This document shows, one piece after another, positions 26,595-40,225 of a stretch of DNA of 64,000 nt (positions are counted from its first letter, which is position 1; each line of letters starts with the position of its first letter). The notes under the pieces were generated by a model. The model was given only the letters and a program-made list of their open reading frames with translations, had not been told where the DNA came from and made no database searches. The translations under genes and the position numbers were made by a program. Source of the DNA: Meloidogyne chitwoodi (Eukaryota > Nematoda > Chromadorea > Rhabditida > Meloidogynidae); assembly GCA_015183035.1 (NCBI GenBank), contig JACZZP010000017.1, positions 1,426,001 to 1,490,000 on the forward strand. Reading direction: 5' to 3'.

Positions 26595-29500
26595 ATGAAT
26601 TTATTATTTTTAAATATTAAAATATTAATTATTTTATTATTTACCAATACAAATGCTGTTAATATTTCAGAAAGTAAATAAATAAATATTTATTTTTTTT
26701 AATTAAATTAAAATTAATTTTAAGAATTATGCAATTTATACCATAATTGGGCATTTACTAAAAATCCTTTAAGTGATCATTTAATAAATGTTTTGGAAAA
26801 TAATTACAAAGAATTAATTTTATTAGAAAATAATTATAATGCTAGAATGGATATATTAATTAATTCAGAAATTTATTTATTAGAAAAAATTTTTAAAATA
26901 AGTAAATTAGATAATATTACAAAATTAGGGTAAATAAATATAATTAATTATTTTAATTAAATTATTATTTTTAAAAGTTTTTTGTTCCGTTTTTGTCTTA
27001 GTGCTAGTAGAGAAGTGAATATTTATGTTACAATTAAATATAAAGAAAAACTTAATGAATATATTCAGAAAAAAATAAATACAATTAATATTATAAGTAT
27101 ATCATTTGAATGTTTTAAAATTTTAAAAGAAAGGCAAATGAGTAATTTTATTGAAAATCATTTAGAAAATTTAAGGGAAACAATTTTTTATGTTTTTTTA
27201 ATTTTTTTTAAAGAAAATAAATCATTCCAACAATTTTTAAGGTAATTTGAATAATTAAGATTAATATTAATTTATCAAAAAAAATTAAATAAATTTGGGA
27301 TATAAATTATTTTAATTTATTTTAAAATTTAATTAAATTATTAAATAGAAAACAATATAAAGAAAATAAAGAAGTTGTCAAAAATAAGATTGGCAGACTT
27401 TTTGGTTACTCTCGTTTTATTTTTTTATTAAATGAAAATGAAAATATATTTGGAATAAATGGTTAAATAAATAAATATTTAATAAAATTAATTTAAATTT
27501 AAATTAATTTTTTAGTTGAAGAAGAAAAAGAAATAAATTTAACAAAATTATTTGAATATTCATTATATTCTGATAATATATTAAAATGGAGAACAAGAAT
27601 TATTTTAGATTTTATTTTATATAAAGATTGGTTTAATGAATTTTTAAATAAAAATTGTAAAAAAATATTTTTATTTAAAAAATATTTAAAATATTTTTAG
27701 CTAAAATAAATGAATTAATTAAACAATTTTGGGAAAAAATATTTAAAAATTATTATTATGGTGTAAATTTATTAGAGAAATATTCTACAAATTTAAATGA
27801 TCCTTCTGAAGAAGATATTAATTATGAACTTGAAGTAAATTAATTATTTTAATTTTAATTTAAAATTAAAATAATTAATTATTTATTTTAGAATTACATT
27901 AATTTAATAAATTATGCTAAAGAAAATGAAAATTCTTACCTTTATTTTTTAAATGCAGCAAAGGAATGTACTATTATTAATTATTTTAATATTAAAAATT
28001 TAAATAAATGTATTAAAAATAAATTAAATAAAAAATCAAATAAATTTTTAAAAGAAGCAATGATATTACGTTTAAATAAATTAAAAGAAATATTTTATAA
28101 AAATATTAATGAACAAAATGAAAGTTTTATTGAATTGAAAAATATATTTAATAATAAAGATGGTATATACATATATTTAAATCAGGGTTACCATTCGTAC
28201 TTTAAATGAAAGTACAATACTTTAAAATCGACTCTTGTACTTTCGAAATTGAAAATGTACTTTAATCAAAGTACGTACTTTTAAATCGATATTTTTAATA
28301 AAAAATTAAATTTTTGCGAAATTATTAAAAAATTAGATTGGCAAAATGTAAATATTTCTTTTTTCTCTACTATTTATTTAAAGTAGTTCTGCAATAATTT
28401 TTTGCCTGCAGCGCTAAAAATGGTTAATTTTTGGCAACTAGAGGGCAATTAATTTAAAAAATTTTCGCCTGCGGCGCTGAAAAGTCACTAAAATTTTTAA
28501 AATTTATCCACTCTTAAGTGGATATACCGGTCGCTAAAAATTTCGTAAACCGTTAACTGGAGAAATATATAGATTTGAGCAAAAATAAATATTTTTTAAA
28601 TAAAATCCGGAGTGTACTTTAATTTGGAAAATTTTGTACCCTATGTACCTTTAAATAAACTTTTTTGTACTTTTATTTTGATTTTTGTCGATGGGAACCC
28701 TGATTTAAATTAAAATAATTTAAAAAATTAAGATAATTTAATTCAAAATTTTATTGGAATAAAAAAACAAACTTTTTACAAACAAGTTAGTAATTTAAAT
28801 AAAATAATTTTAATAAAAATTAAATTTTAATGTTTATTTATTTTAAAATAAAAATATTTATTAAATTTTTAATAATTTAAAAATAAATAAAAATATTTAA
28901 ATATAGATGGGAGACTACAATTATAATAATATAATAAAAATAAATAATAATAATGAAATAGAACAAGTTGAGAGAAATGAAAACTTATTAATTGAGATAA
29001 GTTTATTTAAATAATATTTAATATTATTATTATTATTTTAAGATAATAAAAAACTTTTACCATTAAAAATTGGAAAAGTAAAAGTAAAATATTTTTCAGA
29101 AAAAATAAAAAATGCCTTAGATTATTATAAACAAGGTATTTTTAAATATTTAAATAAAATATTATTAAATATTAATTTCTCCGAAGAGACTCTTTTAATT
29201 TATTTTAGCATTGATAAAGTCTTCATAAATTATAATTTTTATTAATTAATTTTAAAAAATATTTTTATTTAGGAAATGATAAAGATTCAATTGAAATTTT
29301 AAATTTTTTTGATGATTTAAAATTAAATAATAATCAAAAAGAAGAAAATATATTTGATTTAAATATAAATGATTATTTAAATTTAATTTTAAAAATTAAA
29401 TTATTAGATAATATTAGTTTTAATAAAAGAAAAAATATTTATTTATATGAAAATGGACATCCATTTAATAATAATTTTAGTAAATTTTTGATAAAATTTT

Positions 29501-29933
29501 TTGAAAATTTTGGTAAAGAAAATGAATATTTTATTATTGAAAATATAAATATAAAATTAACAAATAAATTAAATAAATTACTTTATTGTTGGCATATTTA
29601 TAAAATTGTTTTTAAAATAATTGTTGAATTAGATAAAAATGAAGAGGTTATTTTTAAAAATAAATAAAATTAAAAATATTTTTTTAAAGTTATCCTCAAC
29701 AGATATTAATAATTTTAAAGAAAAGTTAATACAAATTGAAAATGATTTATTAGAACAAATGTAAATTAATTAATTTATTTATTTTTAAATTAATTTATTT
29801 ATATTTTTAAATATTATTTAGACCAGATGACTACAAAATAAAATTTATTAAATATCAAAAAGAATTTATTAATTTATTTAAAGAATTGCCAATTATGAAA
29901 AATTTAATTAAGAGGAAGAAGAAAATTAATTAA
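26595..29933 (+). CDS. Unrecognised secreted Lys/Asn-rich protein, divergent pair member 2
   Basis: Twelve exons: 26595-26673, 26725-26929, 26978-27241, 27349-27461, 27516-27656, 27701-27834, 27892-28162, 28914-29000, 29043-29135, 29273-29646, 29690-29760, 29822-29933; 647 aa in frame. The first exon gives a clear signal peptide (MNLLFLNIKILIILLFTNTN then AV). The rest is rich in Lys, Asn, Ile, Glu and Leu, helical-looking and low in Cys, with a basic end (LIKRKKKIN). Intron 7 (28163-28913) is long because of a hAT-type insertion; its acceptor at 28912-28913 was chosen over one 7 nt upstream because only the former keeps the frame. No family recognised; candidate secreted, fast-evolving nematode protein. 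Confidence 0.65.
28183..28702. mobile_element. hAT-type element of AGTACTTT words in an intron
   Basis: A 520-bp element with ends CAGGGTTACCAT and ATGGGAACCCTG (11 of 12 inverted matches) and a perfect 8-bp flank ATTTAAAT on both sides (28175-28182, 28703-28710). The outer parts repeat variants of GTACTTTAAA and AAAGTAC; the centre repeats GCCTGC(A/G)GCGCT. CAGGG ends and 8-bp duplications fit hAT elements. No transposase frame seen. Confidence 0.75.
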
Positions 29934-30245
29934 TTAAATATTTATAAAATAATTTAATTTTATAATAAAATAAATTAAATATAAATAGTAAATTATTTAC
30001 CCTAAATAATCCCAAAAGTTTTTTTTTTTAATTAATAAAATATAAATATTTTTCTACGATATAATTGTAATAATTTAAAAAATAAAAATAATATATTAAT
30101 TATTCTTTGTTTTAATTAAATAAAATATATTTTCCTTTTTTTATTTTTAATTTTCATCTTCTTCTCCTTTTGTCCATTTTTTAAAATAAATATTTAATAT
30201 TAATATTATTTATTTATATTTTAATTAATTAATTAAATAATATAT
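29934..30245. other. Intergenic between convergent genes
   Basis: AT-rich 3' flanks only; no structure or coding potential seen. Confidence 0.35.
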
Positions 30246-31832
30246 TTATTTAATATTAACAATTCCATTATTATTATTATTATTTATTTTTGTATTAATT
30301 GATTGTATATTCTTTAAATTAGTATTTTTATTTGTTAATGTAAATATTTTTGTATTATTATTTTTATTTTTATTTGAAAAATGACGAAAAAACCAATTAA
30401 ATTCATCTTTTAATGCCAAACGATGTTCAGTACTTTAAAAATTAATTTTTTAAAATTAATTAATTAAAATATTTTGTTTTCATTACCTAACTGCAAAAAT
30501 AGCAGGTACTTCAATTGTTGAACTTAAAGAAGAAGCAACATTAATTAAACAAGTAATTATTTGTGATTGTTCATTTGTAAAATTAGATGAAATTTGATTA
30601 AAAATATTATAAGAAATTAAAGTAAACATATAACCACCAATTTGTATTCCCATAATTAAAGAAAGTGTTTTATAGACTGATTTACGTTGAGAACAAACTT
30701 TAATTAAAATAATTATATTTAAATTAAATAATTTAAATAAAAGAAAATCTTAAATTTAAATTAATAAATATTAATTTTTATAAATTTTACTTTTTCCATT
30801 TTTTTGATCATAAATTAATTTAAATAACATAAGAATATAACATCCCAAAGTTAAACAATTAAATACAAGTTGTGACATTTCTAAAATATTTTGTCCATCA
30901 TTACCAACCAAATCTTGGAACAAACATTGAATTTTACTTAAAAAATAAAATTATTTATTTATTTAAAATAAATAAATTAAAAAAACTAACAGAAAAGGAT
31001 CTTGTATAATTGAACGAATTACAAAACCCAAAAATATTAAAGGAAATAATAAAGAAATTGTATATAATAATTTTAAATAATGCTTATCACTTCTAGTTGA
31101 ATACCTTTAAATTAAAAAATTAATTTTAATTAATTTAATTTTAATTAATTAAATACCAAATAGGAAAAAATATTCCAAGCATTCTATCAATTCCAATAAT
31201 TAACATTAAAGTAAAAACATTTAGACAACCACCAATTGGAATTATTTGAATAATTGCACAGAATATACGAGGGATTTTTCCAGGTCCAGGTAATATAAAA
31301 ACAAAAAATGGTGATAAAATTTGAATTTTTGATAAAAGAGAACAAAAAGCATAAATACCAATTAATAATTGACAAGTATTATGTAAACGTCTTTAAATAA
31401 ATTAATTTAAAAAAATTTAATGTGAGAATTATTAAAAAAACTTTTATTTAAAATGCCTTATTTTCTCTATAAAATTAATTTTCTAAGTAAAATTATTATT
31501 GTTAGATTTTAAAAATAAACAAGAGGTGTTTTTAGGTTAAAGGATATTTTATATAGATTTATTAACTTAAAATAATTATTTAAAATATTCTTTTTATTCT
31601 AAAAAAATATTTGCAATTTTCATTTTTAAATCTTTAAAGACTTGAAAAATAAAATATTTTTTAGAATAATTAATTAATTCTTTTGAGTTTCTTTTTATTT
31701 ATTAATTTTCTTACTTTGTTTAATAGTAGCAATAATTAAACAACCAAATAAAAAAGTTCCAATTTGATCTACACAAGTATTTATTATCCAAGATGCTCTA
31801 GCAAGAGAAGATTCTCTTGGGTCTGTTGTCAT
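30246..31832 (-). CDS. Seven-transmembrane receptor, Srsx-like
   Basis: Exons on the minus strand: 31832-31715, 31390-31157, 31104-30991, 30936-30791, 30697-30487, 30432-30246. The conceptual protein of about 336 aa has a string of hydrophobic spans, LIIGIDRMLGIFFPIWYS at the end of the third span (a DRY-like DRM motif and the FPIWY signature of nematode Srsx receptors), and VPAIFAVRSTEHRLALKDEF after the seventh, then an Asn/Lys-rich cytoplasmic tail. Such receptors are usually chemosensory. Exon 1 ends in phase 1 but exon 2 needs phase 2, and the intron between them is 324 nt. A micro-exon is missing from my model or the gene is broken there. Exact subfamily is uncertain. Confidence 0.7.
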
Positions 31833-33031
31833 TTTAAATATATAAAACTTTTAAATAATAATGAAAAATAAATAAATTAAACTTTAATTTAAATATATGT
31901 ATATGAAACATTTAATTCTCTTATCATTTTATAGCTTTAAATTAAAAAAAAAGATTAATTTTAATTAGCTACAAAATTAAAAACAATAAATAAATATCAA
32001 ACATTAAATCATTCAAAATTAAAAAAAATGTTCATTCTCCCAAATATTTTTAATTAAAATTTAATTTTTTAAAGAATTTTTATTCTCATTATTTTTACAT
32101 TTATTGGAATTTATTAAATTTTAAAGTTATTATACTTTAAAATAAATTTATTTAAATTTCCGATTATTTTATTTAAATTTGTATGTACTCATTACTTTAA
32201 TTAAAAAATACATTTTAAATAACATTAATAATTTGTATTTTTAGTAGTTTAAAAATTAATAAATTGTTCATTCTCTCAAATATTTTTAATTGTTTAAAAA
32301 TTTAAACTGGGAATTGTTAAAATGGACAAAAAGGACTTAGAAAATGGGAGCAGTTCAAACAACTGAGTCCCGGCTCAAATGAGTAACCGTTTTAAAGTTT
32401 AACTCAGGTTTTTTCCTATACGAATTATAAAAAAATACAAATGATAGCTCATTTGAAATAGCTCTTCAAGCTGAGTCGAATGAGATAAAAATAAACGAAT
32501 TAGGTTGACTGTGAACAAAGCGTACTCAGTTGTGCCAGGACTCAGTTGAGGTGTAACCTAGAAAATTGAACAATGAAACACGGAAAGGGCCAGTTCGTCA
32601 CAGCTTTTTCCTAAATGATGTCTTTATTTTCTTGTTGACCAAACTAAAATTATAAAAATATAGATGAAAGAGGTAAAATAGAAAAAAAACGAAAAACAAA
32701 TTTTAAAACAAGGAAAAAAACTATTACAATATAAAATAGTATTATCGGGACTGAACTGGCCCGTTAAACAGGGAATGAACTGGCAGGACTGAACTGACCC
32801 CAACAAATGAAATAGATTTACAGTAAGCATCCATGATAGTTATACTCTATTGACTTTTAGATGCAATTGAGTCTTATAATTAAAAAATCATTGTTATATT
32901 TATGGTTTAAAACTGAAACGGAGTGATTGATTTGTTTTTTCATTCATACGTTTCATTTTACGTGTTTTTCTCAAAATATTTAGATAATTTTAAAATTTTA
33001 ATTCATATTATTCACAAAAACTTAAATAAAA
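31833..33031. other. Intergenic with word-shuffled repeats
   Basis: Upstream of both the receptor (-) and gpi-1 (+). Two repeat blocks stand out: 32338-32560, with AACTGAGTCC/GGACTCAGTTG at its two ends and GAGTAACCG/GAATGAG words inside, and 32588-32805, with repeated GGGACTGAACTGGCCC-type words. They resemble the other phrase repeats but no clear 8-bp duplication was found. Confidence 0.5.
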
Positions 33032-35306
<2,275 letters not shown>

Positions 35307-35638
35307 AAGGTGATAATTAATGATGACAAGAAATTTAATAGGAATAAAAATAAATAGAATACTATTTAAGCTTTACTTAAACTTTTAGTCAATTTGAAAA
35401 ATATATTTATATTTATTAATTTTTAGAGGCCTAATTATTTTTACAGAAATATTTTCCCTGTTAACTAGATAAACTAAAACACATATTTTGTTAGATATAA
35501 TTGTTCTTACTATATATTTTTAATTAATAAAGATGAATGGCTATTAATTTTAATTATAAAGTTTTTTTACTATTTTAATTCTTATTTTAAAGATTTATTT
35601 AAATATTCCTTTAAAAAGTTTTGATTAAAAAAATTTAA
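35307..35638. other. Short intergenic, gpi-1 to ubc-14
   Basis: AT-rich, 332 nt between two co-oriented genes; an AATAAA-like site is present near 35526. Nothing else seen. Confidence 0.35.
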
Positions 35639-36398
35639 ATGGCTGGTGTTGCATTACGTCGGTTGATGACAGAATATAGACGTGAGTAAAACAAAAGTCT
35701 TAAATATTTTAAATTTTTGCAGAATTAGTTCAGAATCCAACAGAGGGAATAGTAGCTGGGCCTAAAGATGAAGAAAACTTTTTTGAATGGCATTGCCTCA
35801 TTGCTGGGCCAGAAGAGACTTGCTTTGAGCATGGATTGTTTCCTGCAAAGCTTACTTTTTCTGAGGTTTTTTTAATTTTTTAACTTTTACATATGTCCCT
35901 TTTAAGGATTACCCGCTAAGTCCACCGAAGATGCAGTTCTTGTGTGATCTCTTCCATCCAAACATTTATCCAGATGGGCGAGTTTGTATCAGGTGATTTA
36001 TTTTAAAAAGTTGGTCAACTATATTTTTAAATTTAAGTATTTTGCATACGCCTGGTGGTAAGGCTTTATATATTTTTATTTAATTAATTTTATTTTTGAG
36101 ATGATCCAACTGGCTATGAGACATCTGCTGAAAGATGGTCTCCAGTCCAATCTGTTGAGAAAATACTTATTTCCGTTGTTTCTATGCTTGCAGGTTTGCC
36201 TCTTTTTGTTAATTTTAGTCTAAATAATTTATTTTAGAACCAAATGATGAAAGTGCTGCAAATGTAAGCGCAGCAAAAATGTGGCGAGAAGATAGAGCTC
36301 AATTCGATCGAACTGCTAACCAATTAGTTAGAAGTACTCTTGGCTTTCCCGTTACACAACAACAACAAAAGGTTTTGCAGGCGTCAGTATCTTCATGA
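35639..36398 (+). CDS. ubc-14: E2 ubiquitin-conjugating enzyme, UBE2G2 type
   Basis: Six exons: 35639-35681, 35723-35865, 35907-35992, 36038-36057, 36101-36193, 36238-36398; 181 aa in frame. UBE2G2 is the E2 of ER-associated degradation. The N terminus ([20 protein letters not shown]) and NEEN-like [19 protein letters not shown] match the G2 class. The HPN-containing active site [19 protein letters not shown] has the catalytic Cys, followed by the class-specific acidic insert [20 protein letters not shown]. The C-terminal tail is extended by about 15 residues with a Gln run. Exon 4 is only 20 nt. Confidence 0.95.
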
Positions 36399-36803
36399 GT
36401 TTTACCGAAAAGTGATTGATCTGTATACTTTTTCTATAAATAAAAACAAACATATCCCAGTTCTAATTATAGAACTCTGTTTTTGTGTTCGAAAGTATTT
36501 CTTGAATCGGATTTCAATCAAATTTATTAATAGAATTTATAAACTGTTTATTATCAGAGCACAGTTATGGAATACATAATATTATCGAATAATTGACAAA
36601 ATAATAAATGAATAGGTCAAAACCATTTATGCATATTTGTTAAAATCCATGTACACCTATATTGCCTTAACTCAAAAAGCAAATAACACATACTAATAAT
36701 ATATATATATATTATAATAATTATCCGAAAAAACCCCTTATCTTTAAAAGTGCACACCTCTGGTGTATATAAATTAAAATAAATTTGAAAAAACTTTGTA
36801 TAT
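36399..36803. other. Intergenic between convergent genes
   Basis: 3' flanks of ubc-14 (+) and Sec61 beta (-). A (TA) run at about 36701-36714; nothing else. Confidence 0.35.
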
Positions 36804-37334
36804 CTAACGACTTCGATTGTATTTACCCCACATGTGAAGAATAAAAACGCTGGCAATGAATACAAGAGACATCACCAAAACGGGAACAGGTCCTCTGAAA
36901 ATTTAGGAATTATTTTAGCTTTGAACCTTCTTAAATCGTTTACCGACTTAGACAATTTTCCAACAGAATTATTTTAATAGAAAATATTTACATTTTTAAT
37001 CCAGTTGAATCCTCCGTATAGAAACGCCATAATCCTCCACTATTTGTCGCTCCTCCTGTTGTGCGAGCTCGCGAATTTGTAGTAGCACCTCCTCGACTGA
37101 AAAAATTGTATTTAAATTTTTTTATTAAAGATTTTCTTAAATTTTAGTGCAGAATTCTTAAATAAAACGTATATTAGAGCTTTCTAAATAATTTCCTTTT
37201 ATTAAAAAATACCGTTGACGTACAACACCAGCAGCAGAACGAGGAACAACTTTCCCACCACCTGGAGTTTTTGTAGTTTCTGTCTAAATATTTTTAAATA
37301 TTATTATTAAGTAATAAATTTATTGAATTACCAT
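36804..37334 (-). CDS. sec-61.B: Sec61 translocon beta subunit
   Basis: Four exons on the minus strand: 37334-37332, 37283-37213, 37096-36992, 36894-36804; 89 aa in frame. Tail-anchored subunit of the ER protein-conducting channel. Seen: [20 protein letters not shown], an Arg/Thr-rich linker, the family core [20 protein letters not shown] and one C-terminal span ([19 protein letters not shown]) with a short basic tail. The first coding exon would hold only the ATG, directly before a GT donor; this is inferred because exon 2 has no Met and its frame stays open only if joined there. Confidence 0.9.
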
Positions 37335-37960
37335 CTTAAAGGTTTGTAAGAAACGGTAAAATTGCTTAAATTGTTTACAAATGAAAAGGCTAAAAAATAA
37401 AAAGACAAATTATAAATAAACTAGATAAGTTGTTTCTTTAACATTTTTATCAAAAACTTAGAATTCTTTTTAAATTTTAATTTAGAATAATTATTAACAA
37501 ACATCAAGAGCATATGAAAATGAAAAAGTCATTGATAACTGAAAGTGAAAGACACAAATGCCCTTTTGAATAATGCAAACTGCAAAGGTTATCGTTTTAA
37601 AAAATTTTATTTATAGCGGATGATTCAAAGCATGTAATTCTTCTACATATTCCATCCCTCGCCCGACGCAAGGGAATCAAATAAATTCAAGGGGAACAAA
37701 AAGAATATTTAAAATATAGGATATTTGGTAATATAAAAAAGATCAGATTAACTTAAAATGGCTCAATTGTCAGTGTTGAAAGGAGAGCGTTTTGGAGACC
37801 AATGGAAAAATCTAATCTCTATATATATAATCATTTAAAAACCATCTGATTTAAAAATAAAACAAAAATCAAAGATTAAATTACATTAAAATCACTGCCT
37901 ATATATTTAATATTTCAATTCTTTATTCTTTCAAAAAAGCATCTCAACATTTTAATCTAA
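37335..37960. other. Intergenic, Sec61 beta to UQCR10
   Basis: 626 nt, less AT-rich than the deserts. A palindromic-looking CCCTCGCCCGACGCAAGGG lies near 37656-37674. No coding exon seen. Confidence 0.35.
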
Positions 37961-38305
37961 TTATTCTGATTCTTCTGTCATTTCCACATATCGGTGTTTA
38001 ATATCCTTCCACTGCTTTCCATAATTTTTGTAATCCCAAATGAATTGTCCGAACTTGTTTATCTAAAGATTATTAAAATTAGGAGGTAATTAACCATAAA
38101 TTTCACTACGGACAAAAGACCGTTTCAGTATTGTTCAAATCAGAAAAAAATAGAAATTCAATAAAATTTTTCTACTAATGTAAGAATAAATATATAAAAA
38201 TATACTTACATAAACATCCATAAATATAGCACCTCCAACAGAGAACAACAAAAGAGAGGAGAAACGTCTACCAACAGTTCGATAGAAAACAGCACCAAAT
38301 CCCAT
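37961..38305 (-). CDS. UQCR10: Cytochrome bc1 complex subunit 9 (UQCR10/QCR9)
   Basis: Two exons on the minus strand, 38305-38210 and 38062-37961; 65 aa in frame. A small single-span subunit of mitochondrial complex III. Family layout is clear: Tyr/Arg start (FYRTVGRRFSSLLLF), hydrophobic span with GGAIFMDVY, then a tail YGKQWKDIKHRYVE matching the conserved GK-WKDIKHKYE element. Length matches the family (about 60 aa). Very short proteins give limited evidence, but the tail match is specific. Confidence 0.85.
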
Positions 38306-38827
38306 ATTTATATTTAAAAAATCTAATAAATAAAGTTTAAATTTTAATAAATATATTAAATAATAAAAGTATAATTAACATTGCTAATTAAAAAATATTT
38401 ATTTTATAAATTGTTTGTCACTTAAATAAATTTTTAAAAGAAAAGAGGTAAAGATATATGTATGTATATTAATTCTACATAAAAAATTATTTATGTAACG
38501 GTAAAAAGGAAATAAAATTAAAATAGTTTTAAATATTGAACAACAATTTAATTTAATAATGTCTTATAGCTTAAAGTCCAATATTTGTATATAAAATAGT
38601 GAATTTACAAAAATATAAGAAAAAATAATAATTCAAAGCGCTTTCTTAAATTTTTTGGATGGATTTAAATAAAAAGAATATTCAAATTGAATATTTTTTA
38701 AAAGCGCTTTCTAAATACCTTTAAATATAACCAAACCTTATGGGCATGTTCAATTTAGTTTCGCTACTACTCTAACAAAAGTTATGATAAAACATGCCCA
38801 AGTAATGAAAATATAATCAAATAAAAT
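38306..38827. other. Intergenic, UQCR10 to BLCAP
   Basis: AT-rich. AAAGCGCTTTCT occurs twice (about 38637 and 38702), each side of an AATATTCAAATTGAATATT palindrome near 38677-38695. No coding exon seen. Confidence 0.4.
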
Positions 38828-39148
38828 TTACTTTTGATTAACAATTCTCCTTTCATAAACATTTTTGCACACTTCTCCATTCATCATTGTCTCGCAAATT
38901 GGCCAGAGTACACAACGCTCTTCATCACTATAGCAAAGTACAAGAACAGTGATTGCAAAAATGCCAAGACAAATATAACAAGGCCTAAAATATTTTTAAA
39001 TAAAAAAATAAAAAAATGAAAACCTTCGCTCAAGTACAAAACCAGCAATATAAAACCACAAAAAGAGTGCCTGATCAATGAGAAATGCTGGATGAACTAA
39101 TTGTTTAGGTATTAGAAGAATAGGCATTAACCATTGAAGACAATACAT
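38828..39148 (-). CDS. BLCAP: BLCAP-family small membrane protein
   Basis: Two exons on the minus strand, 39148-39024 and 38984-38828; 93 aa in frame. The N terminus MYCLQWLMPILLIPK is almost that of vertebrate BLCAP (MYCLQWL.PVLLIPK), and after the first span FVLERRPCYIC matches its FLLERKPCTIC. Two hydrophobic spans, then a Cys/Glu-rich tail specific to this copy. BLCAP is a conserved small ER/membrane protein linked to growth control; its biochemical role is unclear. ATG 39148 is preferred over one 6 nt upstream because it gives the family's exact start. Confidence 0.85.
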
Positions 39149-39540
39149 GACCATATAATTTCTTTAAAAAAAAAGAATTAAATAAAACAAAGAAAATAAA
39201 AAATATAGCAGACTCTAATCTGTGGATTTAAATAAAAATAAGAAAAAAATGGACTCATCTTTCAAACAAATATATAGAAAAACCTATACTTTGTTGATTA
39301 CAATAAAAACGTTTAGTCTCGAACAACATGTTGTTGAAGAAATAAGCACCGAAAATTAAGAAATGATTGAGTGCCACTAGTTGAGTGTCAAACAAAGGAC
39401 ATTTCAGTGTTAAAATAAAAATTAAATAATACTACTGTAGTTTTTTTATCTTGTTTATAAAAATTTATAAAAGCCATTTCTTTTAATTTATTTAATAAAT
39501 TCTCGTCACTTGGTCTCATCTTTGGCCTTCACAAATAATA
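39149..39540. other. Divergent upstream region, BLCAP and 39.5-kb gene
   Basis: Shared promoter-side DNA of about 390 nt. On the minus strand 39305-39380 is an open, hydrophobic stretch (HFLIFGAYFFNNMLFE) with no start or partner exon; probably not coding. Confidence 0.35.
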
Positions 39541-40225
39541 ATGCTCTTCATGGTCCGTGATCCAGGAATCAAATCCGTCAACATGCTTCTGTCACTATTG
39601 CCAATCGTCTTCTTGACGATGCTCTTTGCCGTTGCTCCGATGCCTTCTATTGCTGATGTGATGCTTCCGTCGACTAAGACTCATTCCCCGTCGACTCAAT
39701 CTACTACAACTAAGTCTGGTCAATCTACTACAACTCAGCCTTCTGGGGTAAAAATTATTATTATTTAATTTAAATATTATTATCTACAAATATTTTAAAA
39801 TTTAGGAAAACTGCGTGGATGATGGCCGACTTCTTGACAGTGCATTGGCTGGTATGATGGGTGCTCTCATTATGTGAGATTATTTTTTTATTTAAAATTT
39901 TTATTTGTATTTTTTCAGCATTCTGATTTGGCATGTCATTCGCCTATGCTGCTGCAAACCGAGACCGGTCCAACAACAATATCCACCGCAAGGGCCTCCA
40001 GTTAGCAGCAATGTTGGGACTACTTCTGTCCGTTCTACCACCGAACCCAGCGTTCGATCAACAACTGCATCTGAGCGCATCCATGGAGGCACACAGAAGA
40101 GCAAAACCGAATCTGTGAGAAGCAGGACCGAATCGCAAAAGAAGGCTATTGGTAGCGGATATGTCTCTACTGGAACTACCGGCACTACCTCTAGCTCAAT
40201 GCGCAACACTAGTGGCACAAAATAG
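39541..40225 (+). CDS. Unrecognised single-pass membrane protein, Ser/Thr-rich
   Basis: Three exons: 39541-39747, 39806-39873, 39919-40225; 193 aa in frame. A hydrophobic leader (LLSLLPIVFLTMLFAVAP) looks like a signal peptide; then a Thr/Ser-rich ectodomain (THSPSTQSTTTKSGQSTTTQ), one span around DSALAGMMGALIILIWHVI, a cysteine cluster just inside (RLCCCKP, possibly palmitoylated), and a basic Ser/Thr-rich tail with repeated SVRSTTE / ESVRSRTES phrases. Codon use is strikingly richer in C and G at third positions than every neighbour. No known domain. Likely well-expressed or recently acquired; both are inference. Confidence 0.75.

Noticed and set aside
28901..28910. A separate gene starting at the ATG at 28907
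   Set aside because: Using the acceptor ending at 28913 joins the downstream exons in frame to the upstream secreted gene, so a single gene is simpler.
32588..32805. Calling the GGGACTGAACTGG block a complete transposon
   Set aside because: Ends look inverted but I could not find a matching flanking duplication.
39901..40218. 105-aa open frame on the minus strand
   Set aside because: It is the antisense of the GC-richer third exon of the membrane-protein gene, whose spliced frame is better supported.
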